64,000 bases of DNA from Terriglobia bacterium (GTDB lineage: Bacteria; Acidobacteriota; Terriglobia; Terriglobales; Acidobacteriaceae), in assembly GCA_020073215.1 (NCBI GenBank), contig JAIQFO010000025.1, forward strand, positions 1 to 64,000. The letters run 5' to 3'. The notes under the pieces were generated by a model. It saw only the letters and a list, made by a program, of their open reading frames with translations. It did no database searches and was not told the origin of the DNA. Below, in pieces: positions 45,481 through 54,449 of the stretch (position 1 is the first letter of the stretch; each line of letters starts with the position of its first letter). The position numbers and the translations under genes are program-made.

Positions 45481-45764
45481 GGTAAGGAAGCAGGCGGGCA
45501 CTATCCCAGCGAGCGTTTCCTTTCCAAACACGGGAGGCGCAGACGTTTCCATCTGCACCCTCGAATCGCACCTTATCCCGGTGCGACCCTCGCCCCCGCA
45601 GCCAGAGAATCGGTCAGGCCACGGGGATCGGAAACTCGACGACCATTATAGATGCCGAAGGCGAGCTTCGCGAATCGCCAAAACCTCATCGGTGGAGAGC
45701 CGGGCGTCCCGCCCGGCGGACGGGCGAGACGCCCGTCTCTCCATAGGACTGTTAAACTTTTCCC
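45481..45764. other. Spacer between moaA and the oxidoreductase
   Basis: No supported gene. It contains a family C-like palindrome (CCGGGCGTCCCGCCCGG, then GGGCGAGACGCCCG) at about 45700-45742, close to the oxidoreductase start, which may affect its expression. Confidence 0.5.
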
Positions 45765-46718
45765 ATGAAAGCACTCGTCATCACTCGATTTGGCGGGCCC
45801 GAGGTTCTCGAATTGCAGCAGGTTCCCGACGCGCATCCCGCCCCCGAGCAGCTTCTGGTGAAAGTGGAAGCGGGCGGCTTGAACTTTGCCGACCTGCTCA
45901 CCGCGCGCGGCGGATACGCCGGCACTCCCAAGCCGCCACTTACCGCCGGCCGCGAATTTGCTGGCCGCGAAGGTTCGGGCGGACGTCGCGTCATGGGCTA
46001 CACCCAGTGGGCTGCCTTCGCCGAGCGCGCCGTGGTGCATCGCAACCTCGTCTGGCCCATTCCGGAAGGTTGGACCGCGGAACAGGCTGCTGCTTTCCCA
46101 GTAAATTTCTTCACCGCCTACTTCGCCTACTGGAAGGCGGGTTTGCTCGAGAAGGCGTCTGGCGCCCGCGTCCTGATTCACGCCGTCGCTGGCGGAGTTG
46201 GCACCGCCGCCGTGCAAATCGGAAAAATCCTCGGCGTCGAAATGTACGGAACTTCTTCTTCCGACGACAAGCTGGCCCGCGTACGCGAGCTCGGCCTGCA
46301 ACACGGCATCAACTACAAGCAGCGCGATTATGTGGAAGCGATCAGAGATCTGACGAGCGGCGAAGGCGTTGACGCGGTTTTCGAAATGCTCGGCGGCGAG
46401 CACGTCGCGAAAAGCGTCCGCTGCCTGCGCGACTTCGGACGCGTCATCGTCTACGGCTCCGCCACCGGCGAAATTCCGCAACTCGACACCCGCCTTCTCT
46501 ACGCCAAAGGCGCCAGCGTCCACGGGCTCTGGCTCTCCTATCTGAGCGCCAACCGCCCCCTTATGGAATCGGCGTGGAAGCAGCTTTCCGAATGGCTGGC
46601 CGCCGGGAAGCTCCATCCAGTGATCGGGAACGTGTTCCCGCTGGAACAGGCGCGCGAAGCCTACACGCTAATGCAGGAAGGCAAGAATTACGGCAAGATC
46701 GTGCTGAAGATTAGTTAG
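45765..46718 (+). CDS. Zinc-independent quinone oxidoreductase (MDR family)
   Basis: A 317-residue NADPH-dependent enzyme of the medium-chain dehydrogenase family. It starts MKALVITRFGGPEVLEL, continues NFADLLTARGGYAG, and has the cofactor loop AVAGGVGTAAVQIGKI at about 143-158. The C-terminal is typical: VFPLEQAREAYTLMQEG and GKIVLKI. The zinc ligands of alcohol dehydrogenases are absent. Substrates of this group are quinones or enones. It stands alone. Confidence 0.9.
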   Translation: MKALVITRFGGPEVLELQQVPDAHPAPEQLLVKVEAGGLNFADLLTARGGYAGTPKPPLTAGREFAGREGSGGRRVMGYTQWAAFAERAVVHRNLVWPIPEGWTAEQAAAFPVNFFTAYFAYWKAGLLEKASGARVLIHAVAGGVGTAAVQIGKILGVEMYGTSSSDDKLARVRELGLQHGINYKQRDYVEAIRDLTSGEGVDAVFEMLGGEHVAKSVRCLRDFGRVIVYGSATGEIPQLDTRLLYAKGASVHGLWLSYLSANRPLMESAWKQLSEWLAAGKLHPVIGNVFPLEQAREAYTLMQEGKNYGKIVLKIS

Positions 46719-47225
46719 CAGCTCATTAATTACGTTAATTACGTTGGTCATTCCGAACGAAGCGAGGGATCTGCAGTTCTTCCCTGCGACCCGAATTCCA
46801 GACAAAACATTTCCACCTTGTTACTCCCCACAACACGCACTAAGTAGGTCGCTAACGCAGCCGCCACCAGCACGTCCAATACGCATGGTCACAAGAGTCC
46901 TGGCTCACAAAGAACAAATCGGGAACCGATTCAAACCGGGATTCGTATCTTGTAGCGAACCAACGTGGGGTGGACGAAATAAACTTCGACCCACTTAGAG
47001 AATTTGCAGGGTGACGGGACTGGCGCAGGCATGGTTTGGCGGCCCTGGATGCGCCGAGTCCCGGCAAAAAGAACGAGCGTAAGGCCCGCGTCTTTTTGCC
47101 TCACCCTGACCTGCGCATTGTAGGAGTTTGCAGGAAAAAGGCAAGCCCTCAGCCGAGCGTCCTCGAACCACCACCAGCCGCCCCTAACGTCCCGGCCAGA
47201 AACCGGGCAGAAAGCGAAGGAGCAA
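46719..47225. other. Intergenic region with repeats and a hairpin
   Basis: It has a half copy of family A (46747-46784), and the inverted repeat GGCAAAAAGA / TCTTTTTGCC at 47063-47072 and 47091-47100. No frame looks like a real gene. The final 60 bases hold the promoter region of the small exported protein. Confidence 0.6.
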
Positions 47226-47612
47226 ATGAAACTGAACCATCTGGCAAAGACTGTTGTGCTCGGGCTGGCCGTGATGCTCGCATCGAGTGCGTTCGCAAGC
47301 AACAAGGGTTCGCTGCAGGTGCGGGAGTCGGTCGAAGTCAACGGCCAGCAACTCGCCCCCGGACAATACCAACTGCGGTGGGACGGCACCGGGGCAAACG
47401 TCGAGGTCAGCTTCATGCAGGGCAAGAAGGAAGTTGCGAAAGCCTCGGCGAAAGTCGTCGCACTCGACAAAGCGCCTGACTACGATGCCGCGGTGGTAGA
47501 CCACTCGGACGGCAAGGCAAGGGTTTCAGAAATACGCTTCGCGGGCAAGAAATACGTTCTCGCCATCGGCGCGACCGAGAAGGCCGAAATGAGCGGAGGC
47601 TCAAACCGGTAA
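47226..47612 (+). CDS. Small exported protein of unknown function
   Basis: A 128-residue protein with a signal peptide (about 1-24, ASSAFAS), then a beta-rich chain with an NGQQLAPGQYQLRWDGTG strand pair, VEVSFMQGKKEVAKA and a final VSEIRFAGKKYVLAIG. No cysteines. I recognise this style from acidobacterial exported proteins in which the -APG-Y-LRW- strand recurs, and it is related in layout to the protein at 25534-25965 (LPAGHYHV). Function unknown. GAAGGAG precedes the ATG. Confidence 0.72.
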   Translation: MKLNHLAKTVVLGLAVMLASSAFASNKGSLQVRESVEVNGQQLAPGQYQLRWDGTGANVEVSFMQGKKEVAKASAKVVALDKAPDYDAAVVDHSDGKARVSEIRFAGKKYVLAIGATEKAEMSGGSNR

Positions 47613-47647
47613 CTTACTAACTTCTCGAAACAACACAAGCCAACGTT

Positions 47648-47719
47648 GTCATCCCCGGGCGCAGCGAAGGATTTGCAGTTCGCTGCAAAATGCAGGTCCC
47701 CAGCCTCGCTCGGGATAAC
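47648..47719. repeat. Diverged copy of palindromic repeat family A
   Basis: Left arm GTCATCCCCGGGCGCAGCGAA and right arm CCTCGCTCGGGATAAC, less regular than the other full copies. Confidence 0.7.
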
Positions 47720-47783
47720 AACTCTATCGAGGCGTATCTCGCCCTTTGCGATTGCCTCACCGGCGAGGGGTGCTTTCTCGGCA

Positions 47784-48953
47784 TCAGTACTTCGGCATCT
47801 TCGGATCGATCCGCTCCGCCCACGCGTTGATCCCACCGCTCAGGTTATAGACCTTCGTAAATCCCGCGCGGCGCAGAAAGTTTACTGCCTTGGCGCTGCG
47901 TCCGCCCACCTTACAATGGGCCACGATCTCACGGCCACTGTCGAGTTCGCTTACACGCTTCGGTATGTCGCCCACCGGGATGAGATATCCCCTCAGGTTA
48001 CAAATCTGGTACTCGTGGGGCTCGCGCACGTCGAGAATAAACACGTCGGCCTTGGCGTCTAACTTCTTCTTTAAATCCTCCACCGAGATGGCCGGGATGT
48101 CATTTCCAGCGGGTCCTTCCTGCCCTCGGATTCCGCAGAACTGATCGTAATCAATGAGCTGGGTGATGGTTCGGTGCGTGCCGCAGACGGGGCAATCGGG
48201 ATTCTTCCGCAGCTTCAGTTCGCGGAACTTCAGGCCGAGCGCATCGACCAGCAGCAATCGTCCCGCGAGCGACTCGCCTTGCCCCAGGATTAGCTTGATG
48301 GTCTCGGTCGCCTGAATCACGCCGACCAGTCCCGGCAGAATGCCCAGCACTCCGCCCTCGGCGCACGAAGGCACCAGGCCCGGCGGTGGCGGCTCCGGAT
48401 AGAGGCAGCGATAGCAGGGTCCCTCTTCGGTCGCGAACACACTGGCCTGTCCCTCAAAGCGAAAAATCGACCCGTAAACATTGGGCTTGCCCGTGAGCAC
48501 GCAAGCGTCGTTGACCAGGTAGCGCGTGGGAAAATTGTCGGTGCCGTCGGCCACGATGTCGAACTCGCGAAACAATTCCAGGGCATTGGCGCTGGTCAGC
48601 TTCATGTCGAACGTGCGCAGGTTCACGAACGGATTGAGCGCTTTCAGCTTCTCAGCGGCGGAGTCGAGTTTCTTGCGGCCCACGTCGTTGGTACTGTGAA
48701 TGATCTGGCGCTGCAGGTTGGTGTAATCCACCACGTCAAAGTCGACGATGCCAAGCGTGCCCACGCCGGCCGCCGTCAAGTAAAGTGCCAGCGGCGACCC
48801 GAGTCCGCCCACGCCAATGCACAGTACTTTCGCGGCCTTCAGCTTCTGCTGCCCGTCCATGCGCACTTCGGGCATGATCAGATGGCGCGAGTAGCGCAGG
48901 ATCTCATCGTTGCTTAAAACGGGTTCGGGTTGGGTTTCGGTGACGGTGGCCAT
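47784..48953 (-). CDS. moeZ: MoeB/ThiF-type adenylyltransferase fused to rhodanese (MoeZ-like)
   Basis: It adenylates the C-terminal glycine of a ubiquitin-like sulfur carrier and transfers sulfur to it. Residues 15-270 are the E1-like domain, with ILRYSRHLIMPEVRMDGQQ, the nucleotide loop GVGGLGSPLALYL, the zinc ligands of CPVC, and CYRCLYPEPPPPG. The rhodanese domain at about 285-389 has the active-site loop HCKVGGRSAKA. The architecture is that of mycobacterial MoeZ. The sulfur-carrier gene lies 129 bases upstream on the same strand. Length (389) is normal. Confidence 0.94.
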   Translation of the reverse strand: MATVTETQPEPVLSNDEILRYSRHLIMPEVRMDGQQKLKAAKVLCIGVGGLGSPLALYLTAAGVGTLGIVDFDVVDYTNLQRQIIHSTNDVGRKKLDSAAEKLKALNPFVNLRTFDMKLTSANALELFREFDIVADGTDNFPTRYLVNDACVLTGKPNVYGSIFRFEGQASVFATEEGPCYRCLYPEPPPPGLVPSCAEGGVLGILPGLVGVIQATETIKLILGQGESLAGRLLLVDALGLKFRELKLRKNPDCPVCGTHRTITQLIDYDQFCGIRGQEGPAGNDIPAISVEDLKKKLDAKADVFILDVREPHEYQICNLRGYLIPVGDIPKRVSELDSGREIVAHCKVGGRSAKAVNFLRRAGFTKVYNLSGGINAWAERIDPKMPKY

Positions 48954-49082
48954 AAAGTCCTTCTGAGATTCTAGTCGGCTTGACTGCGAACTAATTTGCG
49001 AACTGCAGACAGCGTCGACAGCGCGCGGGGCGGGGCATTCGGCCCGGTGTCGGTTCGCAGGTCATATCCAGGAAACTCATAT

Positions 49083-49367
49083 TCAAATCATAACCCAGCC
49101 GCCGGCAATCGACGGCACAATCGAAATGGTATCACCCTCGTTAAGCGCGGTGGCTTCTTTTTGCAGGTAGCGCATGTCTTCGTCGTTGACGTAGACGTTC
49201 ACGAACGTGCGCAGCTTGCCCTCGTCGGTATAAAGGTGCCGCTTCAGGTCGGGATGCTGCGAAACCAAGCCAGCCAAGGCCTCGCCCACGGTTTTTCCAG
49301 GGACATCGACCGAGGCCAGTTTCCCGGAGTACTGGCGCAGTGGAGATGGAATCTGGATCTGTGGCAT
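49083..49367 (-). CDS. Ubiquitin-like sulfur carrier (MoaD/ThiS/CysO type) with masked C terminus
   Basis: A 94-residue beta-grasp protein: IPSPLRQYSGKLASVDVPGKT, VNVYVNDEDMRYLQKEATALNEGD and the end SIVPSIAGGWVMI. Working carriers must end in Gly-Gly; here four residues (WVMI) follow it. The MoeZ partner is the next gene, and a JAMM protease is at 50862-51296. In analogous systems such a protease trims the tail (QbsE/QbsD) or frees the amino acid product (CysO/Mec). The likely role is sulfur donor for cysteine synthesis, but thiamin or molybdopterin is not excluded. Confidence 0.85.
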   Translation of the reverse strand: MPQIQIPSPLRQYSGKLASVDVPGKTVGEALAGLVSQHPDLKRHLYTDEGKLRTFVNVYVNDEDMRYLQKEATALNEGDTISIVPSIAGGWVMI

Positions 49368-49465
49368 ACAAAGAAGATGCTATCGTACTCGCGAAAGATG
49401 CAAGCTGGAATGGATCGACGGGCGTCCCCGCCCGTCCACCACCGAACGAATGAGGGACAAACGAG

Positions 49466-49891
49466 ATGGGCAGTGAAGAAGACCAACGCCCGCGAGGCTT
49501 TATCCCGATAGGCATATTTTTCCTATTTGGCGCAACCATGGCCGCCTATGCCAGCGTCACCCTGCTCAAACCGGGGACCGCGCTCGATGCGTTGTGGGCG
49601 TTGAACAAGGCCGCTCATACTCGCCTTGCGTCCTTAGGCGAGGGAGCCGGACTTGGTTTTGTGGCGCTGTCGCTGCTGTTGTGTGCCACGTCCGTCGGCT
49701 GGTTCCGCCGCCGCTACTGGGGCTGGGTTCTGGGGACAGCGATTATTGCGATCAACGCGGCGGGCGATCTGGCGAATCTGACGATGGGAGAACATTGGAA
49801 AGGTGCGGTGGGGGTGGCGATCGCGGGGCTGCTACTGATCTACATGACTCGCCCGCGGGTGAGGAGGTGCTTCGGGACAAAGATGAAATAA
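49466..49891 (+). CDS. Small integral membrane protein
   Basis: A 141-residue protein with about four membrane helices (IPIGIFFLFGATMAAYASV; GLGFVALSLLLCATSVGWF; YWGWVLGTAIIAINAAGDLA; AVGVAIAGLLLIYMT). A short basic stretch GWFRRRYWGW lies between helices 2 and 3. No catalytic motif and no family match. It stands between the sulfur-carrier and JAMM genes on the opposite strand. Confidence 0.7.
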   Translation: MGSEEDQRPRGFIPIGIFFLFGATMAAYASVTLLKPGTALDALWALNKAAHTRLASLGEGAGLGFVALSLLLCATSVGWFRRRYWGWVLGTAIIAINAAGDLANLTMGEHWKGAVGVAIAGLLLIYMTRPRVRRCFGTKMK

Positions 49892-50048
49892 AGGATCTGC
49901 TCTCGCCTTGGTCTCTTCGGTTGCGGCTGTCAGGACAGAGAGACCTGCTTTGACGGACGCCCAAATGCCAAACTTGCGGGCATCGCGGGCCGTCGGGCAC
50001 TAATACAAAACCAGCGCTTTGCCGATCAAAACACCAGGACGGCAGTGC

Positions 50049-50867
50049 ATGTCTGAAGCGACCGGCGTGGCGAAATCAAAATCGGTGGAAGGAAGTTTGA
50101 CGTGTGATCGCATTTGTGACGAGCATGCACGGGAAGCGAAACTCATCCAATCCTCGCTGTTGCCCACGGGCGTGCTTTACCACGAGTCCGTCGAGGTCGC
50201 TCCCCACTTTGTGCCCTTCGCCGACGTGGGGGGCGACTTTGCCGATTTCTTCCTTTTACCGGACGGTTTGGTCGGCATCTATCTCGGGGACGTCGTCGGG
50301 AAGGGGTTGCCGGCGGCCATGTACGGCGCGCTCGTGATGGGAACCCTGCGGGGGATTCACAAGTGCGGTACGGACACCGCCAAAGTTCTCACCCTGTTGA
50401 ACGAGCGCCTGGTGCAGCGCCCAATCCGGGGCCGCTTTTGCTCGACCTTGTATGCCCTTTTCAATCCCGCCACGCGAGAACTCATTTTCTCCAACGCCGG
50501 GACGCCACTGCCCCTCTTGATCTCCGGAGAGGGGTGTCGACAACTGGGCGAGGGTGGACTCCCTTCGGGAATGTTTGCCGGCGCCACTTACGACCGGCAC
50601 GTCGTGCAACTCGACCCGGGAGACGGCGTTCTGTTCGCAAGCGACGGTCTTCATGAATTGCGCAATGCAGAGGGGGTAGAGTTCTGCACCGCCCGATTGG
50701 AAGAAGTTTGGCTGCAATGTTGGCGCAAATCGGCAACCGAATCCGTGGATTTCGTCTTTGATCGCCAGTCGGCTTTCTCCAACGGCAATCCACCACACGA
50801 CGATATTACCGCGGTGGTGCTGAAGGTACCGCCTTTAGCCGCGGGGCATTCCACCTCGGTGTCATGA
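50049..50867 (+). CDS. SpoIIE/RsbU-type PP2C protein phosphatase
   Basis: A 272-residue serine phosphatase. Motifs are AKLIQSSLLP, the metal-binding VPFADVGGDFADFF, VGIYLGDVVGKGLPAAMYGAL, TLYALFNPATRELIFSNAGTPLPLL and the final HDDITAVVLKV with the second metal Asp. It has no sensor domain. Enzymes of this type commonly dephosphorylate anti-anti-sigma factors in stress signalling, but no such gene is nearby. The 3' end overlaps the JAMM gene by six bases, convergently. Confidence 0.9.
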   Translation: MSEATGVAKSKSVEGSLTCDRICDEHAREAKLIQSSLLPTGVLYHESVEVAPHFVPFADVGGDFADFFLLPDGLVGIYLGDVVGKGLPAAMYGALVMGTLRGIHKCGTDTAKVLTLLNERLVQRPIRGRFCSTLYALFNPATRELIFSNAGTPLPLLISGEGCRQLGEGGLPSGMFAGATYDRHVVQLDPGDGVLFASDGLHELRNAEGVEFCTARLEEVWLQCWRKSATESVDFVFDRQSAFSNGNPPHDDITAVVLKVPPLAAGHSTSVS

Positions 50868-51296
50868 CACTTCCGTCTTCTCATCCGTGAATTTCTTGTC
50901 GGCCTCGTCGCTGCCCACCAGTTCGAACGAATTCGTGATTCCGGCCGTGCCCTTTTCCACGCTGGTGATCACATAGGAACAGCCGAACCAATGGGCTTCC
51001 GCGAGGTCGGTGGTCGACCAGTGCGCGGGGTGGTCGGGATGGGAGTGATAGAAGCCGACGATCTCCTCGCCGCGCTCGCGGCCCTCGCGCTGTATGCGGA
51101 TCAGTTCCTTGGGATCGATGTGGTAGCGGTTGTGGGGCGAGTCGGCGCGCGTGTTGCCACAACGGGCGATGCACGAGGCGGTCTTTGAGCCGTTATTGTC
51201 GAACCGCCCAAGCAGCACGCCGCAGCACTCGTGGGGGTAGGTCTGCTCTCCGTGTTGACGAAGGGACCTGTAGGCAGAATGAGAGAGCTTGAGCAT
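50862..51296 (-). CDS. JAMM/MPN+ metalloprotease (Mec-like)
   Basis: A 144-residue zinc isopeptidase. The N-terminal LKLSHSAYRSLRQHGEQTYPHECCGVLLG holds the catalytic glutamate, and HSHPDHPAHWSTTD is the exact JAMM motif (H-x-H-x7-S-x2-D). Family members acting with sulfur carriers (Mec in mycobacteria, QbsD) process the carrier's C terminus. Here cysM is directly upstream on the same strand and the carrier with extra C-terminal residues is 1.5 kb away. The start at 51296 is preferred to 51308. Confidence 0.9.
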   Translation of the reverse strand: MLKLSHSAYRSLRQHGEQTYPHECCGVLLGRFDNNGSKTASCIARCGNTRADSPHNRYHIDPKELIRIQREGRERGEEIVGFYHSHPDHPAHWSTTDLAEAHWFGCSYVITSVEKGTAGITNSFELVGSDEADKKFTDEKTEVS

Positions 51297-51308
51297 CAGA
51301 AGAACCAT

Positions 51309-51384
51309 TTCACCACAGAGACACAGAGTCACGGAGAAAATCCAGAAAAAGGTCTTCTCCGTGACTCTGTGTCTCCGTGGTGAA
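51309..51384. repeat. Palindromic repeat, family B, copy 3
   Basis: Arms TTCACCACAGAGACACAGAG and CTCTGTGTCTCCGTGGTGAA. It occupies the gap between cysM and the JAMM gene and ends near the JAMM start, so it may tune read-through between them. Confidence 0.88.
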
Positions 51385-51391
51385 TCTGATC

Positions 51392-52372
51392 TCACCCCTC
51401 CTGCCAAAATCTCTCGCTCAAATATTTCTCACCCGAGTCGCAGAGGATGGTAACGATCGTCGCGGGTTGATCGATCTTCAGGCGCCCGGCAATCTGCAAG
51501 CAGCCAACCACGGCCGCTGCGGCGGAGACTCCGACCAGCAGACCTTGTTCGCGCGCCAGGCGGCGGGCCATGGCGTGTGCATCTTCGGTCACGATCTCCA
51601 GGTTCTGATCGGCGAGCGATGAATCGTAAATGCGCGGCACGATCGCCGAAGGCAAGTGCTTCGCGCCTTCGATGCCGTGGAAGGCGGAGTCGGGCTGCAG
51701 CGAGATGCAGCGAATCTTCGGATTCAACTCCTTCAAACGGCGCGTGGCCCCGACGAAGGTTCCGGTGGTTCCGAGCATGGCGACGAAATGCGTTATACGT
51801 CCTTCGGTTTGTTGCCAGATTTCGTTGGCGGTCGTCTCATAGTGGGCACGCCAGTTAGCGTCGTTCGAATACTGATCGGCGTAAAAATAGAGATCGGGAT
51901 GGCGCTCGGCATATTGGCGCGCGATCTTGATGGCGCCGTCGGAACCCTCGCCAGGGTCGGTGTAGATGATATTTGCGCCGTATGCCTGTAGAATGCGCTT
52001 TCGCTCGGGAGAAACATTCTCCGGCACGCAGAGGGTGACGGGGAATCCGAGAGCGGCGCCGAGCATGGCGTAGGCGATGCCGGTGTTCCCGCTGGTGGAA
52101 TCCAGCAAAATCTTGCCGGGACCAAGTTTGCCGGCACGGCGTGCGGCGGCCACAATGCTGGCAGCCGTGCGATCTTTGACGGACCCGCCGGGGTTGTGCC
52201 ATTCGGCCTTGCCCAAAAGTCTTACGCTCGGCAAATCGCGAGTAAGCGTGTCAAGCGGCAACAGGGGCGTGTTGCCGATTTGAGCGAATACAGCTTCTCC
52301 GGGCGGGCCAGACGCGGCTTTGGCGCGGGAAGGCCACAGCGATGGCGCGGAGCCGTGGGCTGCAGGTGTCAT
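51392..52372 (-). CDS. cysM: PLP-dependent cysteine synthase
   Basis: A 326-residue fold-type II PLP enzyme making cysteine from an activated serine. The start region is IGNTPLLPLDTLTRDLPSV, the PLP lysine is in HNPGGSVKDRTA, the asparagine loop is STSGNTGIAYAM, and the phosphate cradle is GTTGTFVGATRRL. The group that partners JAMM and a sulfur carrier is called CysM and uses O-phosphoserine and carrier thiocarboxylate; the adjacency to the JAMM gene favours this. O-acetylserine with sulfide is the alternative. Start at 52372. Confidence 0.9.
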   Translation of the reverse strand: MTPAAHGSAPSLWPSRAKAASGPPGEAVFAQIGNTPLLPLDTLTRDLPSVRLLGKAEWHNPGGSVKDRTAASIVAAARRAGKLGPGKILLDSTSGNTGIAYAMLGAALGFPVTLCVPENVSPERKRILQAYGANIIYTDPGEGSDGAIKIARQYAERHPDLYFYADQYSNDANWRAHYETTANEIWQQTEGRITHFVAMLGTTGTFVGATRRLKELNPKIRCISLQPDSAFHGIEGAKHLPSAIVPRIYDSSLADQNLEIVTEDAHAMARRLAREQGLLVGVSAAAAVVGCLQIAGRLKIDQPATIVTILCDSGEKYLSERFWQEG

Positions 52373-52543
52373 GGAACGTGAATACCCTTCATGACTAGAG
52401 TAATGTGCCCGCAATCTTAAAAAGGTATATCTATACTAACGTTGTTGAATTCCAAGTGATTAGATTCGCGCCGGGCAGATTTGGTTCCGTCGAATCTGCA
52501 GAAGCCGCATCTAACCGCAGGTAACGAGAATTGAGTTCATAAA

Positions 52544-53026
52544 ATGGCAGCGAAAGTCGAACAACGAACCTACGAAGACGCAGTCGCGTGGCTGCGTGAC
52601 CATGGCTTTGACCTGATTGAAGCTCCGGGCGCGCAAATCCGCGTGTTCCTGAAGAAGTACAAGTGCTCGGCGGCGATCCAGAAGACCGACGACGGCGGCG
52701 CGAAAATCTTCGCCTATCCGGGATACATGATCGGCAGTGAAATTTCGAAGCTGGTGAACCGCGGATACCAGCAATTTCTGAAGACGACGAAGACCGAGGT
52801 GCCGGCTACAGCCGACCATCTGAACGCCCTTCACCAGTTTGCCGAAGAAATGAAAGAGGCGCTGGCCCTGCCCAGCCTCTACAACGAATCGCTCGGGACC
52901 GTGAGCGAGTCGTACCAGTACGATCGCATCAAAGACCGCGACCAGCCCGAGGTTGACCGTCCGAAACGGCCCTGGGAGACGATGAAGGCAAAGGCGGCTG
53001 CGGCGACGAAGAAGAGTCAGGCGTAA
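52544..53026 (+). CDS. Conserved-looking hypothetical protein
   Basis: A 160-residue soluble protein. The first 100 residues contain YEDAVAWLRDHGFDL, a beta strand series (RVFLKKYKCSAAIQK, AKIFAYPGYMIGSEIS) and a helical end (NALHQFAEEMKEALALP). The last 30 residues are Lys/Ala-rich and probably disordered. No motif pointing to a reaction. It is divergent from cysM, which starts 172 bases away. I have no family name for it. Confidence 0.65.
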   Translation: MAAKVEQRTYEDAVAWLRDHGFDLIEAPGAQIRVFLKKYKCSAAIQKTDDGGAKIFAYPGYMIGSEISKLVNRGYQQFLKTTKTEVPATADHLNALHQFAEEMKEALALPSLYNESLGTVSESYQYDRIKDRDQPEVDRPKRPWETMKAKAAAATKKSQA

Positions 53027-53189
53027 GGGAGTTGTCAGCTCTCAGCCGTCAGCTCTCAGTTTTCGGCTGGCTGGGCTTCGTATCAGGGCATCGCCTCAGC
53101 GTTGCGGTAGGCCTGCGAGGTGGGATACCCCGTTGGGGCTACCGATCACAAATCGATCCCGCACTTCAGTAGTGCGGTCAGTTTGAGAT

Positions 53190-53723
53190 TCATTCCGCTT
53201 TGGCAAGCATTTCGAGCGCAACGTCGGTCAACGAACGATTCTCGTTACTGACAGCAAAGTCCTCTAATTGCGCACGATCAAGGATGACATTCAATTTCGC
53301 AACCCGCGCAACATATTCCCGCTGCGATATTCCTAAATCACGGATCTCTGCGCGTCGCTTCATCGCTGCGATGCTCGCGGTGAGACGGCAGACGAAGGTG
53401 TTTGCAGCCGGAATAATGTCGCGACAGAGTTTTAGCTGAGCCTCGTCTTCGAGTGCGCGAGCCAGTAAGAATCGCTGCACTCCCTGGGCGGCATAGTTCC
53501 TGCAGATAGACCGAAGGTTGTTGTACATCACATCATCGTTGAAAGTTGCGGACGGAAGATGAGCAAGGCCGAGCGCATCCAGGTCGATTGCCGCATGGAC
53601 AATCTGGCGCTGGGCGAGGATATCCGAGGCTTCGCCCAGGACAGCTGTCTTTCCGGCCCCCATCGTGCCCGTAATGATCAGCAACGATTCCGTAAGCCCT
53701 CCATCGCTCTTCGATCTTTTCAC
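53190..53723 (-). CDS. Small P-loop ATP/GTPase-like protein
   Basis: A 177-residue protein with an N-terminal Walker A (ITGTMGAGKTAVLGE) and a possible Walker B (HAAIDLDALGLAHLP). The pattern resembles small kinases and adenylylsulfate-kinase-like proteins, but no clear specificity residues are visible. It starts with GTG at 53723. Isolated, facing the repeat-bearing region downstream. The likely activity is phosphotransfer to a small molecule (inference). Confidence 0.65.
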   Translation of the reverse strand: MKRSKSDGGLTESLLIITGTMGAGKTAVLGEASDILAQRQIVHAAIDLDALGLAHLPSATFNDDVMYNNLRSICRNYAAQGVQRFLLARALEDEAQLKLCRDIIPAANTFVCRLTASIAAMKRRAEIRDLGISQREYVARVAKLNVILDRAQLEDFAVSNENRSLTDVALEMLAKAE

Positions 53724-53849
53724 GCTTTGACAGCCAGCGCGAGGCAGAAACAGTCAAACTGACCCACTACCCGCCCTTCCTTCCTCATTTACTCTCTGCT
53801 CAAGAAATCTAAAACGGTATGATCCCAGATCAAGGCTCATGGAGGGCTT

Positions 53850-54299
53850 ATGCGGGACTTGGTTTTTCTTGTGGGAGTGATTGCCACGCTGGCCGTGGTT
53901 GGTATTGGGCAGGACAGTGGGGAGGCCGGGCCCGTCGCGATTCGCAAGGTGATTGAGGAGCAACAGGCGGCCTGGAATCGTCAGAATCTGGAGGGCTTCA
54001 TGGCAGGATATTGGAATTCCCCGGAGCTGACGTTCTTTTCGGGAGCACATGAATCGAAAGGCTGGCAAGCGGCACTGGATCGCTATAAGAAAAGCTATCA
54101 GGGCGCGGGCCACGAAATGGGCAAGCTCGAATTCGCGAACTTGCGGATCGAGATGCTGGGGACGAATGCGGCGTTTGTGCGCGGCGAGTTTCACCTGACG
54201 ATGTCGGATGGACAGACGCCGCGTGGCCTGTTTACGCTAGTCTTTCGCAAGTTCCCCGAGGGATGGAAGATTGTGCACGACCACTCAGCGGGAGAGTAA
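53850..54299 (+). CDS. Exported SnoaL/DUF4440-like protein
   Basis: A 149-residue protein with a signal peptide (about 1-20, ending GIGQD). The rest is an NTF2-like cone fold with the DUF4440 start AIRKVIEEQQAAWNRQNLEGFMAGYW and the end WKIVHDHSAGE. Members act as small binding proteins or isomerase-like enzymes; the role of this one is not known. A family A repeat follows the stop and probably ends the transcript. Confidence 0.78.
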   Translation: MRDLVFLVGVIATLAVVGIGQDSGEAGPVAIRKVIEEQQAAWNRQNLEGFMAGYWNSPELTFFSGAHESKGWQAALDRYKKSYQGAGHEMGKLEFANLRIEMLGTNAAFVRGEFHLTMSDGQTPRGLFTLVFRKFPEGWKIVHDHSAGE

Positions 54300-54335
54300 C
54301 AGGTTAGAGGTCAGATTGCTGAGGTCGTATGCATT

Positions 54336-54412
54336 GTCATCCTGAGCGAAGCGAAGGACCTGCTTTTGCCGGCGCATAGAGACAGCAGGTCCTTCGCTTC
54401 GCTCAGGATGAC
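54336..54412. repeat. Palindromic repeat, family A, copy
   Basis: Nearly perfect hairpin with arms GTCATCCTGAGCGAAGCGAA and the reverse complement, between convergent genes (54299 and 54450). Confidence 0.9.
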
Positions 54413-54449
54413 AATCTGGATTTAGGCTGCGAACCAACGGGACATCACG

